64,000 nucleotides of DNA from the NCBI RefSeq assembly GCF_017426705.2, contig NZ_CP147251.1, forward strand, positions 1,650,501 to 1,714,500, written 5' to 3'. Under the pieces are notes generated by a model. The model had not been told where the DNA came from. It searched no databases and worked only from the letters and a program-made list of their open reading frames with translations. This document shows positions 1 to 10,457 of the stretch, one piece after another. Positions within the stretch are counted from its first letter, which is position 1. Every line of letters starts with the position of its first letter. The position numbers were made by a program, and so were the translations under genes. This DNA comes from Enterococcus sp. DIV2402 (GTDB taxonomy: Bacteria; Bacillota; Bacilli; Lactobacillales; Enterococcaceae).

Positions 1-370
1 ATCCGTAAGTTACGAAGCTGATTGTATAAAGCTCTCGTTTCAACACAAGAAAAATTGTTTGAATAAAGTCAATCGATGTTTCTTTAAAATTGTAAAATAC
101 TTCGACATGGTATTGACGTTGGAAAAAATGTGATTGATATACTTCACGAATAACAATTTCTTCATTATGGTGATTAGTAAATTGAAAAAGTTGCTTGCAA
201 CGACGATAGGGTTTTGTCAAAAAAATCATACGTTCATTCCATGATAGCTTTCGTTTTTGCATTTCAGTATATTGTTGTAAAACTTTCGAAAGATCATAAA
301 ACATTTTTTTTCTTTCTGCTAGTGTTAAATATGATACAAAATGTTGAGCCTCTTCATAAAACTCTATCAT
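1..370 (-). CDS. Hypothetical protein, 3' end cut by window edge
   Basis: An open frame of 123 codons runs from an ATG at 370 off the left edge, so the C-terminus is missing. AAGGAGG at 381-388 on the minus strand lies about 11 bases before the start. A nearer ATG (376-378) gives only three codons and was discarded. The protein starts MIEFYEEAQHFVSYLT, is rich in aromatic, Lys and Arg residues, and has no signal peptide or membrane segment in the visible part. I do not recognise the family. It is divergent from the purine operon and shares a roughly 240-base intergenic region with it. Confidence 0.65.
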   Translation of the reverse strand, partial: MIEFYEEAQHFVSYLTLAERKKMFYDLSKVLQQYTEMQKRKLSWNERMIFLTKPYRRCKQLFQFTNHHNEEIVIREVYQSHFFQRQYHVEVFYNFKETSIDFIQTIFLVLKRELYTISFVTYG

Positions 371-409
371 ATACTCATCGTCCTCCTTGAAACCAGACTA
401 TCATCTGCC

Positions 410-415
410 ATTATA
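410..415 (-). promoter_or_regulatory. -10 box of the left-edge gene
   Basis: TATAAT on the minus strand, about 40 bases upstream of the start at 370. No good -35 is seen at 16-18 bases. TTTACA lies 20 bases upstream, inside the cre-like site at 436-449. Confidence 0.4.
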
Positions 416-435
416 ATAACACCCAAACCGCTTTG

Positions 436-449
436 TGTAAACGCTTTAT
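436..449 (-). promoter_or_regulatory. Candidate cre (CcpA) site
   Basis: On the minus strand ATAAAGCGTTTACA matches the cre consensus TGWAANCGNTNWCA at all but the first two positions. It lies just upstream of the -10 of the left-edge gene and roughly 100 bases upstream of the purC promoter, so carbon control of the minus-strand gene is the likelier role. Single-site motif match only. Confidence 0.35.
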
Positions 450-485
450 TTTTGTAAGTGTTAAATAAAAATATTTTCAATCGTA

Positions 486-500
486 AAAACACGAACTATT
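486..500 (+). promoter_or_regulatory. PurBox (PurR binding site)
   Basis: AAAACACGAACTATT matches the PurBox pattern AWWWCCGAACWWT apart from one C. The centre (near 494) is about 76 bases before the transcription start predicted from the -10 at 558-563. That is the position known for PurBoxes that work as activator sites with lactococcal PurR. No clear second inverted box of the Bacillus type is seen. Confidence 0.55.
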
Positions 501-533
501 TTAAAAATATAAACGATTAATGTAAAGTTATCG

Positions 534-563
534 TTGACGGTAGGAAATGGGTATTGTTAGAAT
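534..563 (+). promoter_or_regulatory. Promoter of the purine operon
   Basis: TTGACG (534-539) and TAGAAT (558-563) separated by 18 bases, about 50 bases upstream of the purC start. No riboswitch aptamer is recognisable between promoter and gene. Confidence 0.65.
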
Positions 564-611
564 AACAGTACACAAAAAGAAGTAGCAGGAAAAAACAAAA
601 TGAGGTGTAAC

Positions 612-1328
612 ATGGAAAAAAGATCATTAGCTTATGAAGGTAAAGCTAAAAAGCTATATGAAACAGACGATGAATCAGTGTTTTTAGTTGAATATCTAGA
701 TCAGGCAACTGCATTAAATGGTGCGAAAAAAGACGCTGTTAAAGGCAAAGGGCAAATGAATAATCAAATCACTTCCCAAATTTTTGAAAAACTAACTGTT
801 AAAGGTATTCAAAGTCATTTTATTGAAAAAATATCTAAAAACGAACAATTAGTGAAACGAGTTGAAATGATTCCCTTAGAAATTGTTGTGAGAAATGTGG
901 CTGCTGGGAGCTTTTCAAAACGATTGGATATAACGGAAGGGACCGATTTGCCATTTCCAATCACCGAATTTTATTACAAAGAAGATCGTTTAGATGATCC
1001 ATTCATCAATGATGACCATGTTGCTTTTTTACAAGTCGCAACGAAAGAAGAAGTACAAAAAATTAAAGAACTTGCATTGCAAGTGAATCATTTGCTGCAA
1101 GAATTATTTCTTTCAATTGATATTCGTTTGATTGATTTTAAAATTGAAGTTGGACGTACTGAGGATGGCACTATTTTATTGGCTGATGAAATTTCGCCAG
1201 ATACCTGCCGTTTATGGGATGTTAACACCAATGATCATTTAGATAAAGATGTTTATCGTCGTGATTTAGGCGATTTAATTCCAGTATATGAAGAAGTATT
1301 ACAAAGATTAGAAGAAAAAGGAGCGTAA
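612..1328 (+). CDS. purC: Phosphoribosylaminoimidazole-succinocarboxamide synthase
   Basis: SAICAR synthetase joins aspartate to CAIR using ATP in de novo purine synthesis (cytosol). The protein begins MEKRSLAYEGKAKKLYE and carries the family's PLEIVVRNVAAGS and DEISPDTCRLWD segments; about 238 residues, normal length. I chose ATG 612 because GAGGTG at 603-608 is well spaced for it; an in-frame ATG at 600 has no comparable site and would add MRCN. It is the first gene of the pur operon, ending 2 bases before purS. purE and purK, which supply its substrate, are not in front of it. Confidence 0.96.
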   Translation: MEKRSLAYEGKAKKLYETDDESVFLVEYLDQATALNGAKKDAVKGKGQMNNQITSQIFEKLTVKGIQSHFIEKISKNEQLVKRVEMIPLEIVVRNVAAGSFSKRLDITEGTDLPFPITEFYYKEDRLDDPFINDDHVAFLQVATKEEVQKIKELALQVNHLLQELFLSIDIRLIDFKIEVGRTEDGTILLADEISPDTCRLWDVNTNDHLDKDVYRRDLGDLIPVYEEVLQRLEEKGA

Positions 1329-1330
1329 TT

Positions 1331-1585
1331 ATGTATTTCGTAAAAGTATTTGTCACATATAAAGAGTCAGTTTTAGATCCTCAAGGGGAAGCAGTGAAAG
1401 GTGCAGTTCATCGTTTAGGCTATGATGAAATCGACGAAATTCGTATTGGGAAGTATTTTGAAATTAAAGTGGCAAAATCTGATCGTCCAGTTGAAGAGGC
1501 GATTGAAGAAATTTGCGATAAATTATTAGCAAATGTCAATATGGAAACCTATCGCTATGAAATTGTAGCAACGGAGGAAGTTTAA
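1331..1585 (+). CDS. purS: Phosphoribosylformylglycinamidine synthase subunit PurS
   Basis: Small 84-residue subunit that bridges PurL and PurQ in the three-part FGAM synthetase of Gram-positive bacteria. It starts [19 protein letters not shown], typical of PurS, and AAGGAG precedes the ATG. It sits between purC and purQ with gaps of 2 bases on each side, consistent with equal production of the complex members. Confidence 0.95.
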   Translation: MYFVKVFVTYKESVLDPQGEAVKGAVHRLGYDEIDEIRIGKYFEIKVAKSDRPVEEAIEEICDKLLANVNMETYRYEIVATEEV

Positions 1586-1587
1586 AC

Positions 1588-2262
1588 ATGAAATTTGCAG
1601 TCATTGTTTTTCCAGGTTCAAACTGTGATATGGATATGCTTTGGGCAATCAAGGATGTCATGGGTGCTGAAGCTGAATACGTTCGCCACGATGCAGACTC
1701 GCTTGAAGGATTTGATGGTGTCTTGTTACCAGGAGGTTTTTCTTATGGAGACTACTTACGTTGTGGGGCAATCGCTCGTTTTTCTGCAATTATGCAAGAG
1801 GTGATTCGTTTTGCGGATGAAGGCAAACCAGTCTTTGGTACTTGTAATGGATTTCAAGTGTTGACAGAAGCTGGATTATTACCGGGAGCTCTTCGCCGTA
1901 ACGAGTCACTCCATTTTATTTGTAAAACAACGTCTTTAAAAGTTGTTAATAATCAAACAAAATTTACTTCCGAATATGAGCAAGATGAAATTATTCGTAT
2001 TCCAGTTGCGCATGGCGAAGGAAATTATTACTGTGATGAACAAACGTTAGCATCTTTGGAAGCGAATAATCAAATTGTATTCAAATATGAAGAAAACATT
2101 AATGGTAGTCTAAAAAATATTGCCGGAATTTGTAATGAAAAAGGTAATGTATTAGGTATGATGCCACATCCTGAACGTGCGATGGAATCATTGTTAGGGT
2201 CAGAAGATGGGAAAAAATTCTTTGCCTCTATTTTGAAAAACTTCGGAAAGGTGTCTGTATAA
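1588..2262 (+). CDS. purQ: FGAM synthase, glutaminase subunit PurQ
   Basis: Class I glutamine amidotransferase (224 residues) that releases ammonia from glutamine for PurL. Visible motifs: PGSNCDMD near the N-terminus, the nucleophile elbow [10 protein letters not shown] (Cys about residue 87) and the C-terminal [10 protein letters not shown] with the catalytic His/Glu region. Its stop codon shares one base with the purL start (TAATG), suggesting translational coupling. Confidence 0.96.
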   Translation: MKFAVIVFPGSNCDMDMLWAIKDVMGAEAEYVRHDADSLEGFDGVLLPGGFSYGDYLRCGAIARFSAIMQEVIRFADEGKPVFGTCNGFQVLTEAGLLPGALRRNESLHFICKTTSLKVVNNQTKFTSEYEQDEIIRIPVAHGEGNYYCDEQTLASLEANNQIVFKYEENINGSLKNIAGICNEKGNVLGMMPHPERAMESLLGSEDGKKFFASILKNFGKVSV

Positions 2263-4481
2263 TGATAAAAGTAGAACCAACTCCTCAAGAGATTAAAGAA
2301 CAACGTATTTATTCACAATGGGGGTTAACCGATGAAGAATATCGAATGATTGAAGAAGATATTTTAGGGCGGATGCCAAATTATACCGAAACAGGACTAT
2401 TCTCGGTGATGTGGAGCGAACATTGTTCTTATAAAAATTCTAAACCTGTTTTACGCAAATTCCCAACAAGTGGCCCACAAGTGCTTCAAGGTCCAGGAGA
2501 AGGAGCCGGAATCGTTGATATTGGTGATGGTCAAGCAGTTGTATTTAAAGCCGAAAGTCACAATCATCCATCGGCGGTTGAACCTTATGAGGGAGCTGCG
2601 ACTGGTGTCGGTGGGATTATCCGTGACATTTTTAGTATGGGCGCGCGTCCAATTGCTATTTTAGATTCTTTACGCTTTGGTGAGTTAGATAATGAACGGA
2701 CAAAATATTTATTAGAAGAAGTCGTTGCAGGGATTAGTGGGTATGGAAATTGTATTGGTATTCCTACTGTTGGGGGCGAAGTGCAATTTGATGCTTGTTA
2801 TGAAGGCAATCCGCTAGTGAATGCAATGTGTGTTGGTTTAATCGACCATAAAGATATTCAAAAAGGTCAAGCAAAAGGTGTCGGTAATGCCATTATGTAT
2901 GTTGGCGCGAAAACTGGACGTGATGGGATTCATGGGGCGACATTTGCTTCTGAAGAATTTGTCGAAGGAGAAGAGCAACAACGTTCTGCTGTTCAAGTGG
3001 GCGATCCATTCATGGAAAAATTATTGTTAGAAGCTTGTTTGGAATTAATTTTAGATCATAGTGATATTCTAGTTGGAATTCAAGATATGGGAGCAGCTGG
3101 TTTGGTTTCTTCTAGTTCTGAAATGGCTTCAAAAGCCGGTTCAGGTTTGAAACTTTATTTAGATGATGTACCACAACGTGAAACGGGTATGACTCCTTAT
3201 GAAATGATGTTATCTGAGTCACAAGAAAGAATGCTGATTTGTGTCCAACAAGGTCATGAAGAAGAAGTCGTTGAGTTATTTGCGAAATATGATTTAGATG
3301 CAGTGTCTATTGGAGAAGTAACAGAGGATGGGTTATATCGTCTTTATCATCATGGAGAAGAAGTTGCCAACTTACCAGTAGATGCGTTAGCAGAAGATGC
3401 ACCAACTTATCACAAAGAACGTCAAGAACCAGCACGTATTCAAGAATTTGCTGCATTAGAAGATTTTGTACCAACGATTGAAAATCCTTCTGAAACATTG
3501 CTGGATTTATTGCAACAACCAACAATTGCTTCTAAAAAATCAATTTATGAGACCTATGATTCACAAGTACGTACAAATACAGTCGTTCCACCAGGGAGTG
3601 ATGCTGCGGTGTTACGAATTCGTGGAACTGAAAAAGCGTTAGCAATGACGACTGATTGTAATAGCCGTTACTTATATTTGAATCCGGAAGTTGGCGGACA
3701 AATTGCTGTTGCAGAAGCCGCACGTAATATTGTAGCTAGTGGTGGGAAACCATTAGCAATCACGGATTGTTTAAACTATGGTTCACCAGATAAACCAGAA
3801 GGCTTCTGGGAATTATGGACATCAGCGGATGGGATTTCTGAAGCTTGCCGTATATTAGATACGCCGGTTATTTCCGGAAATGTTTCTTTATACAATGAAA
3901 CCAATGGAAAAGCAATCTATCCAACACCAATGATTGGTATGGTTGGTTTGATTGAAAATCTTGCTCATATTACCACACAAGATTTTAAAAACGCAGATGA
4001 TTTAATTTATGTGATTGGTGAAACAAAAGCTGATTTTAATGGAAGCGAAATTCAAAAACGACAAGTAGGAAAAATCGAAGGAAAATTAATGGTGTTTGAT
4101 TTGACTACGGAAAAAACGGTTCAAGATTTTGTGTTAGAAGCGATTCAAGCAGGGCTAATTGCTAGTGCGCATGATAGCGCAGAAGGTGGACTGGCGATTG
4201 CTTTAGCTGAAGCAACTTTTAAAAATGAATTGGGCATTGATGTTTCATTAGATATGCCAAAAGAATGGTTGTTCTCAGAAACACAATCACGTTTTGTAGT
4301 GAGTGTCAAACCGGAAAATCAAGTAGCATTTGAGGAGTTACTAGGTGATTTAGGCCAATATATCGGAAAAGTTACGACAACTGGTCAATTAAAGATTACT
4401 GCTCAAAATGACGAAATTAATGTAGACACACAAGTAGCTAAACGATTATGGGAGGAAGCTATTCCATGTCTTATGAAGTAA
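2262..4481 (+). CDS. purL: FGAM synthase, synthetase subunit PurL (small type)
   Basis: ATP-dependent amination of FGAR to FGAM, with PurS and PurQ. At 739 residues it is the short Gram-positive form, not the 1,300-residue fused enzyme. Motifs: [15 protein letters not shown] near residues 45-60, [18 protein letters not shown] (ATP/Mg site) and [10 protein letters not shown]. It overlaps purQ by one base, and purF starts inside its last codons. Nothing odd in the reading frame. Confidence 0.96.
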   Translation: MIKVEPTPQEIKEQRIYSQWGLTDEEYRMIEEDILGRMPNYTETGLFSVMWSEHCSYKNSKPVLRKFPTSGPQVLQGPGEGAGIVDIGDGQAVVFKAESHNHPSAVEPYEGAATGVGGIIRDIFSMGARPIAILDSLRFGELDNERTKYLLEEVVAGISGYGNCIGIPTVGGEVQFDACYEGNPLVNAMCVGLIDHKDIQKGQAKGVGNAIMYVGAKTGRDGIHGATFASEEFVEGEEQQRSAVQVGDPFMEKLLLEACLELILDHSDILVGIQDMGAAGLVSSSSEMASKAGSGLKLYLDDVPQRETGMTPYEMMLSESQERMLICVQQGHEEEVVELFAKYDLDAVSIGEVTEDGLYRLYHHGEEVANLPVDALAEDAPTYHKERQEPARIQEFAALEDFVPTIENPSETLLDLLQQPTIASKKSIYETYDSQVRTNTVVPPGSDAAVLRIRGTEKALAMTTDCNSRYLYLNPEVGGQIAVAEAARNIVASGGKPLAITDCLNYGSPDKPEGFWELWTSADGISEACRILDTPVISGNVSLYNETNGKAIYPTPMIGMVGLIENLAHITTQDFKNADDLIYVIGETKADFNGSEIQKRQVGKIEGKLMVFDLTTEKTVQDFVLEAIQAGLIASAHDSAEGGLAIALAEATFKNELGIDVSLDMPKEWLFSETQSRFVVSVKPENQVAFEELLGDLGQYIGKVTTTGQLKITAQNDEINVDTQVAKRLWEEAIPCLMK

Positions 4482-5905
4482 AAAGTTTAAACGAAGAGTG
4501 TGGCGTTTTCGGTGTGTGGGGACATCCGGATGCGTCCCGCGTAGTTTACTTTGGTCTGCACAGTTTACAGCACCGGGGACAAGAAGGTGCTGGGATTGTT
4601 TCAAATGATCAAGGGCGCTTACGTGGACATCGTGATTTAGGGTTGTTATCTGAAGTGTTTTCAGATGAAAATAAATTGACTAAGTTAAAAGGAAATGCCG
4701 CAATTGGGCATGTTCGTTATGCAACAGCGGGGAATGGTAGCGTAGATAACATTCAACCATTTTTGTTCAAATTTTATGATAGCCAAATTGCTTTAGCTCA
4801 TAATGGTAACTTAACGAATGCGAAAACCTTGCGTCGTGAATTAGAGAAAGATGGTGCGATTTTTCACTCTAATTCAGATACTGAAATTTTGATGCATCTC
4901 ATTCGTAGAAGTCAACAGCCAACGCTTAATGGTCAGTTAAAAGAAGCCTTGAATCAAGTAAAAGGTGGTTTTGCGTACCTGTTAATTACTGAGGATGCTA
5001 TTGTAGCAGCGCTTGATCCAAATGGCTTTCGACCATTATCAATTGGACAGATGAAAAATGGGGCGTATGTGATTGCTTCGGAAACGTGTGCTTTAGAAGT
5101 GAGTGGCGCAGCATTTGTTCGTGATGTCCAACCTGGGGAGTTGGTCATCATTAACGAAGAAGGCATTACGATTGAACAATATACAACAGAAACACAACAT
5201 GCAATTTGCGCAATGGAATACATTTATTTTGCACGACCGGATTCTAATATTGCTAGAGTCAATGTGCATACAGCAAGGAAAGAAATGGGACGACGTTTAG
5301 CACAAGAAGCACCTGTTGAAGCAGATATGGTGATAGGTGTACCCAACTCATCTCTGTCTGCTGCTAGTGGTTATGCAGAATATTCAGGTATTCCTTATGA
5401 ATTAGGATTAGTTAAAAATCAATATGTTGCTCGAACGTTTATTCAGCCAACACAAGAATTACGTGAACAAGGCGTTCGTATGAAGTTGTCAGCAGTTCGT
5501 GGTGTTGTTGAAGGAAAACGGGTTATTTTAGTGGACGATTCTATCGTTCGTGGAACGACGAGTCGACGGATTGTGAATTTATTGAAAGAAGCGGGAGCAA
5601 AAGAAGTTCATTTACGAATTGCTTCACCACCATTGAAATATCCTTGTTTTTATGGCATTGATATTCAAACTCGTAAAGAACTAATTGCTGCGAATCATTC
5701 AATTGAAGAAATTAAAGAGTGTGTCAAATCTGATACCTTGGCTTTTTTGAGTGAACAGGGGTTAATTGATTCTATTGGTTTAACATTTGATGCACCTTAT
5801 TCTGGACTGTGTATGGCGTATTTTAACGGGGATTATCCAACGCCACTGTATGATTACGAAGAACAATACCAAGCATCATTACAAGAGCAAACATCATTTT
5901 TTTAA
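4466..5905 (+). CDS. purF: Amidophosphoribosyltransferase
   Basis: Commits PRPP to purine synthesis by making phosphoribosylamine from PRPP and glutamine. The N-terminal Ntn domain has nucleophile Cys12 (NEECGVFG) behind an 11-residue propeptide that is normally cut off. The C-terminal PRT domain holds [16 protein letters not shown], the PRPP loop. I chose ATG 4466 over the in-frame ATG 4448 because GGGAGGAAG lies between them; this leaves a 16-base overlap with purL. Three of the four [4Fe-4S] ligands of the Bacillus enzyme appear conserved ([26 protein letters not shown]), but the fourth is Tyr (C-M-A-Y instead of C-x-x-C), so the cluster is probably absent. Confidence 0.95.
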   Translation: MSYEVKSLNEECGVFGVWGHPDASRVVYFGLHSLQHRGQEGAGIVSNDQGRLRGHRDLGLLSEVFSDENKLTKLKGNAAIGHVRYATAGNGSVDNIQPFLFKFYDSQIALAHNGNLTNAKTLRRELEKDGAIFHSNSDTEILMHLIRRSQQPTLNGQLKEALNQVKGGFAYLLITEDAIVAALDPNGFRPLSIGQMKNGAYVIASETCALEVSGAAFVRDVQPGELVIINEEGITIEQYTTETQHAICAMEYIYFARPDSNIARVNVHTARKEMGRRLAQEAPVEADMVIGVPNSSLSAASGYAEYSGIPYELGLVKNQYVARTFIQPTQELREQGVRMKLSAVRGVVEGKRVILVDDSIVRGTTSRRIVNLLKEAGAKEVHLRIASPPLKYPCFYGIDIQTRKELIAANHSIEEIKECVKSDTLAFLSEQGLIDSIGLTFDAPYSGLCMAYFNGDYPTPLYDYEEQYQASLQEQTSFF

Positions 5906-5919
5906 ATGGAGGAAAGCAA

Positions 5920-6963
5920 GTGACAAACGCATATTCAAAAGCCGGCGTGGATGTAGAAGCGGGTTATGAAGTAGTTGAACGTATTAAAAAACATGTAAAG
6001 AAAACAGAGCGCTTAGGTGTTTTAGGTAGTCTAGGTGGTTTTGGTGGCTGTTTTGATTTAAGTACTCTTTCAGTCAAAGAACCTGTTTTAGTATCAGGAA
6101 CAGACGGTGTAGGAACAAAGTTAATGATTGCTATTCAGACAGATACACATGACACAATTGGTATCGACTGTGTGGCGATGTGTGTGAATGATATTGTTGC
6201 TCAAGGAGCAGAACCATTGTATTTTCTCGACTATATTGCAACAGGCAAAAACGTTCCTGAGCGTCTAGAAAAAGTCGTTGCCGGTGTGGCGGATGGGTGC
6301 ATTCAAGCTGGTGCCGCTTTAATTGGTGGAGAAACAGCTGAAATGCCAGGGATGTATGACGAAAATGATTATGACTTAGCCGGATTTGCAGTTGGCATTG
6401 CTGAAAAAAGTCAATTAGTCACAGGCGAAAAAATTCAAGCCGGCGATGTTTTAATTGGTTTGCCATCTTCTGGTGTTCACTCAAATGGTTTTTCACTTGT
6501 TAGAAAGATCTTCTTTGAACAACATCAATTAACGTATGATGCACAGCTACCAGAGTTATCACAAACGTTAGGGAAAGAGTTATTAACGCCAACGCGCATT
6601 TATGTTCAAGCTATTTTGCCATTAGTCAAAGAAGAATTGGTACACGGTATTGCGCATGTAACAGGTGGCGGGTTTGTTGAAAATTTACCTCGTATGTTGC
6701 CTGATGGATTAGCAATAGAAATTCAAGAAAATAGTTGGCCGATTTTACCGATTTTTGATGTGTTATCTTCTTATGGCAATCTCCCAATACATGAAATGTA
6801 TGAAATTTTTAATATGGGTATTGGAATGGTGGTTGCTGTTGCACCTGAGAATGTAACCAAAGTTCAAACGTTATTGAAAAAACAAGATGAAGCAAGTTAT
6901 ATTATTGGTAAGGTGATTGATCAAGCGGAGCAACCGATTGTTTTTAAAGAGGTAGAAGCATGA
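5920..6963 (+). CDS. purM: Phosphoribosylformylglycinamidine cyclo-ligase (AIR synthetase)
   Basis: Closes the imidazole ring from FGAM with ATP. 347 residues, normal length. GTG start at 5920, preceded by TGGAGGAAAG. Motifs: [25 protein letters not shown] and [14 protein letters not shown]. The last codon and stop overlap the purN start by 4 bases (ATGA). Confidence 0.95.
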   Translation: MTNAYSKAGVDVEAGYEVVERIKKHVKKTERLGVLGSLGGFGGCFDLSTLSVKEPVLVSGTDGVGTKLMIAIQTDTHDTIGIDCVAMCVNDIVAQGAEPLYFLDYIATGKNVPERLEKVVAGVADGCIQAGAALIGGETAEMPGMYDENDYDLAGFAVGIAEKSQLVTGEKIQAGDVLIGLPSSGVHSNGFSLVRKIFFEQHQLTYDAQLPELSQTLGKELLTPTRIYVQAILPLVKEELVHGIAHVTGGGFVENLPRMLPDGLAIEIQENSWPILPIFDVLSSYGNLPIHEMYEIFNMGIGMVVAVAPENVTKVQTLLKKQDEASYIIGKVIDQAEQPIVFKEVEA

Positions 6964-7532
6964 AGGTAGCAGTTTTAGCTTCCGGAAATGGTAGTAACTT
7001 TGAAGCGATTGCCCAAGCTTTTGTAGATCAACAAATTCAAGGTGAATTAACGTTAGTTTTCTCAGATAAAAAAGATGCGTATGTGTTAGAGCGAGCCAAA
7101 AAATATCAAATTCCACGTTTTAGTTTCACGCCGAAAGACTTTGCCTCGAAAAAACAGTATGAAGAAGCATTACGAGATTTATTGCTTGCGAATCAAATTG
7201 ATTTTGTCGTGTTAGCAGGATATATGCGAATTATTGGAAAAGATTTATTAGCGTCATTTCCTAATAAAATTTTGAATATTCATCCTTCTTTATTACCGAG
7301 TTTTCCAGGTTTACATGGAATTAAAGATGCCTATAACTATGGTGTGAAAATTACTGGAATTACCATACATTTCGTAGATGCTGGAGTGGATACAGGCCCA
7401 ATCGTAGCTCAAGCAGCGGTTGCAATCACTGAAGAAGACACGCTAGAATCGTTGGAAGAAAAAATTCATCAATTAGAACATCATTGGTATCCCAAGGTCA
7501 TTGCGGAGATTACACAAAAAGGAGTAAATTAA
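6960..7532 (+). CDS. purN: Phosphoribosylglycinamide formyltransferase
   Basis: Transfers a formyl group from 10-formyl-THF to GAR. 190 residues. The N-terminal [11 protein letters not shown] phosphate loop and [14 protein letters not shown], with the catalytic Asn-His pair, are visible, as is [15 protein letters not shown] with the catalytic Asp. Start ATG 6960 overlaps purM by 4 bases; purH follows after 3 bases. Confidence 0.95.
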   Translation: MKVAVLASGNGSNFEAIAQAFVDQQIQGELTLVFSDKKDAYVLERAKKYQIPRFSFTPKDFASKKQYEEALRDLLLANQIDFVVLAGYMRIIGKDLLASFPNKILNIHPSLLPSFPGLHGIKDAYNYGVKITGITIHFVDAGVDTGPIVAQAAVAITEEDTLESLEEKIHQLEHHWYPKVIAEITQKGVN

Positions 7533-7535
7533 AAC

Positions 7536-9077
7536 ATGAAAAAAAGAGCATTAATCAGTGTATCAGATAAAACAGGAATTGAAGAATTTGCTAAAGCATT
7601 AGTGGCAAAAGACATCGAAATTATTTCAACGGGCGGTACAAAAAAAGCGTTAGATGAAGCAGGGATTTCGACAATTTCAATTGATGAAGTCACTGGTTTT
7701 CCTGAAATGATGGATGGTCGTGTCAAAACATTACATCCCAAAATTCATGGTGGCTTATTAGGGCGTCGTGACTTAGCAACACATATGGATGCGATGGCAG
7801 AACATGATATTGCTCCTATTGATTTTGTTGTCGTTAATTTGTATCCATTTAAAGAAACGATTTTAAAACCAGATGTAACCGAAGAAGATGCTATTGAAAA
7901 TATTGATATTGGTGGACCAAGTATGTTGCGTTCTGCAGCTAAAAATCATGCTTCTGTAACAGTTGTAGTGGATCCAATTGATTATGAAGTAGTTTTAAAT
8001 GAATTATATTTGGATGGTCAAACATCAATAGCTACTAGAAAACGTTTGGCAGCGAAAGTTTTTCGTCACACAGCGGCTTATGATGCGTTAATTGCTAACT
8101 ATTTAACCGAACTAGTGGGCGAAGAGGAACCTGAAAAATTAACATTGACTTATGATTTAAAACAATCTTTGCGTTATGGTGAAAATAGTCACCAAGAAGC
8201 AGCTTTTTATGCGGATGCTTTACCAAAAACGTATTCAATTGCTTCTGCAAAACAATTACACGGAAAAGAGTTGTCTTATAATAATATTCGTGATGCGGAT
8301 GCGGCAATTCGCATTGCACGTGAATACTCTGAACCAACAGTGGTTGCTTTAAAACATATGAATCCATGTGGTATTGGTACAGCAGATACTATTTTTGATG
8401 CTTACACAGCAGCTTATGAAGCAGATCCAGTCTCTATTTTTGGAGGGATTGTTGTATTGAACCGTCCGGTAGATGTAGCTACTGCTGAAGCGATGAGTAA
8501 AATTTTCTTAGAAATTATTATTGCACCTGCGTTTAAAGAAGAAGCACTAGCAGTTTTAACGAAGAAGAAAAATATTCGTTTAATGACACTAGATTTTTCT
8601 GATCAAACATCAACACAAGCAGAAACTGTTTCTGTAATAGGTGGTTTATTAGTACAAGACCAAGATTTAATTGAAGAAAATAGTGCGGATTGGCAAGTTG
8701 TAACCAAACGCCAACCAACTGAAACAGAATTAAAAGCGTTGGAATTTGCTTGGAAAGCTGTTAAACACGTGAAATCAAATGCAATCTTATTGGCTAATGA
8801 CAAGCAAACGGTGGGAATTGGTGCAGGACAAATGAATCGTGTAGGTTCCGTAAAAATTGCGATTGATCAAGCCGAAGCAGCCGGTAAAATTGAAGGTGCT
8901 GTTTTAGCGAGTGATGCTTTTTTCCCAATGGGTGATAGTGTGGAATATGCTGCAAAAAAAGGAATTAAAGCGATTATTCAACCTGGTGGCAGTATCAAAG
9001 ATCAAGAATCAATTGATATGGCAGATAAATATGGCATTACAATGCTGTTTACAGCTGTTCGTCATTTTAGACATTAA
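7536..9077 (+). CDS. purH: Bifunctional AICAR formyltransferase/IMP cyclohydrolase
   Basis: Last two steps to IMP. 513 residues. The N-terminal MGS-like cyclohydrolase domain (about 1-190) contains [19 protein letters not shown]. The C-terminal transformylase includes [26 protein letters not shown] and the end segment [26 protein letters not shown] precedes the ATG. purD follows after 22 bases with its own AAAGGAG. Confidence 0.96.
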   Translation: MKKRALISVSDKTGIEEFAKALVAKDIEIISTGGTKKALDEAGISTISIDEVTGFPEMMDGRVKTLHPKIHGGLLGRRDLATHMDAMAEHDIAPIDFVVVNLYPFKETILKPDVTEEDAIENIDIGGPSMLRSAAKNHASVTVVVDPIDYEVVLNELYLDGQTSIATRKRLAAKVFRHTAAYDALIANYLTELVGEEEPEKLTLTYDLKQSLRYGENSHQEAAFYADALPKTYSIASAKQLHGKELSYNNIRDADAAIRIAREYSEPTVVALKHMNPCGIGTADTIFDAYTAAYEADPVSIFGGIVVLNRPVDVATAEAMSKIFLEIIIAPAFKEEALAVLTKKKNIRLMTLDFSDQTSTQAETVSVIGGLLVQDQDLIEENSADWQVVTKRQPTETELKALEFAWKAVKHVKSNAILLANDKQTVGIGAGQMNRVGSVKIAIDQAEAAGKIEGAVLASDAFFPMGDSVEYAAKKGIKAIIQPGGSIKDQESIDMADKYGITMLFTAVRHFRH

Positions 9078-9099
9078 TCTTTTTTAAAGGAGTAAATGA

Positions 9100-10347
9100 A
9101 TGAAAATACTCGTAATTGGCAGTGGTGGTCGTGAGCATGCGATTGCTAAAAAATTACTTTCAGATTCAAATGTATCAACTGTTTTCTGTGCTAAAGGAAA
9201 TCCTGGAATGAAAAAAGATGGGATTCAGATTGTGGATATTTCTGAAGATAATCATGAAAAATTGATTGAATTTGCGAAAAATCAAGCTGTTGATTGGACG
9301 TTCGTTGGCCCAGAAATTCCTTTGCTAAATGGAATTGTTGATGATTTCGAGCAAGCTGGATTACAAATATTTGGTCCTAAAAAAGCTGCAGCCATGATTG
9401 AAGGCTCCAAAGAATTTGCCAAGGAATTAATGATAAAAAATCAAATTCCTACAGCAGCCTACCAAAGCTTTTCAGATTTCGATTTGGCCAAGGCTTATGT
9501 TTTAGAACAGGGAGCACCCATTGTAATTAAAGCAGATGGGTTAGCTGCTGGAAAAGGCGTTGTTGTTGCAGAAACAATTGATGATGCAATTATGGCTCTC
9601 AAAGATATGCTGGAAGACAATAAGTTTGGAGCAAGTGGTGCGAAAGTAGTTATTGAAGAGTTTTTAGCAGGTGAAGAGTTTTCATTATTAGCTTTTGTTC
9701 GTGATGAAAAAGTTTACCCAATGGTGATTGCTCAAGATCACAAACGAGCATTTGATGGAGATCGGGGTCCTAATACTGGTGGAATGGGAGCATACTCTCC
9801 AGTACCACAAATTCCAGAAACGATGGTGGAACAAGCTGTTCAAGAAGTTCTGCTACCAGCTGCGAAAGGAATGGTGGAACAAGGAACACCTTTCACTGGT
9901 ATTTTATATGCAGGATTAATTGCAACTGAAGCTGGACCCAAAGTAATTGAATTTAATGCACGTTTTGGTGATCCTGAAACTCAAGTGGTATTACCTCGTT
10001 TAGACAGTAGTTTAGCAACAATTATCACTGAGCTTTTAAAAGGCGAAGAACCTGAAATTAGCTGGAATAATCAAGCAACTTTAGGAGTAGTTGTTGCTGC
10101 AGAAGGATATCCAGGTGAGTATGTATCGGGACAACTGCTTCCAGACTTTATTAGTGAAGAATGTCGAGTTTATTATGCGGGTGTAGCAGAAAAAAATGGT
10201 TTGGTAAGTGCTGGTGGGCGTGTGTTATTAGTCGAAGCTCAAGCAGAGACTTTACAAGAAGCCCAACAAAAAGTTTATCAAGCATTAGAACAAGTTGAAT
10301 GGCCATATCTATTTTATCGTCATGATATTGGAAATAAAGCATTTTAA
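9100..10347 (+). CDS. purD: Phosphoribosylamine-glycine ligase
   Basis: GAR synthetase, an ATP-grasp enzyme joining glycine to phosphoribosylamine. 415 residues. N-terminal GSGGREHAIA phosphate loop, GSKEFAKELM, IKADGLAAGKGVVVA and EFNARFGDPETQ (metal ligands) are all present. It is the last gene of the operon; a hairpin with a U-run follows directly. The absence of purE, purK and purB downstream means these must be encoded elsewhere or be missing. Confidence 0.96.
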   Translation: MKILVIGSGGREHAIAKKLLSDSNVSTVFCAKGNPGMKKDGIQIVDISEDNHEKLIEFAKNQAVDWTFVGPEIPLLNGIVDDFEQAGLQIFGPKKAAAMIEGSKEFAKELMIKNQIPTAAYQSFSDFDLAKAYVLEQGAPIVIKADGLAAGKGVVVAETIDDAIMALKDMLEDNKFGASGAKVVIEEFLAGEEFSLLAFVRDEKVYPMVIAQDHKRAFDGDRGPNTGGMGAYSPVPQIPETMVEQAVQEVLLPAAKGMVEQGTPFTGILYAGLIATEAGPKVIEFNARFGDPETQVVLPRLDSSLATIITELLKGEEPEISWNNQATLGVVVAAEGYPGEYVSGQLLPDFISEECRVYYAGVAEKNGLVSAGGRVLLVEAQAETLQEAQQKVYQALEQVEWPYLFYRHDIGNKAF

Positions 10348-10352
10348 GTGGG

Positions 10353-10385
10353 AAACTGGATGTAAAATGAACATCCAGTTTTTTA
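10353..10385 (+). terminator. Terminator of the pur operon
   Basis: AACTGGATGT and ACATCCAGTT form a perfect 10-bp stem with a 7-base loop, followed by TTTT. Confidence 0.8.
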
Positions 10386-10420
10386 TTGATTAAATTTAGT
10401 ATAGCGTTTGCATTAAACTG

Positions 10421-10429
10421 TGCTAAAAT
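10421..10429 (+). promoter_or_regulatory. Extended -10 promoter of the aldo/keto reductase
   Basis: TGCTAAAAT (TGn plus -10 TAAAAT at 10424-10429), about 12 bases before AAAGGAGG. No convincing -35. Confidence 0.45.
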
Positions 10430-10457
10430 ATAAACGTAAAAGGAGGAATTTTAACTT

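Noticed and set aside
600..611. purC start at ATG 600
   Set aside because: The GAGGTG site lies after this ATG and is spaced for the ATG at 612, which gives the family's normal N-terminus.
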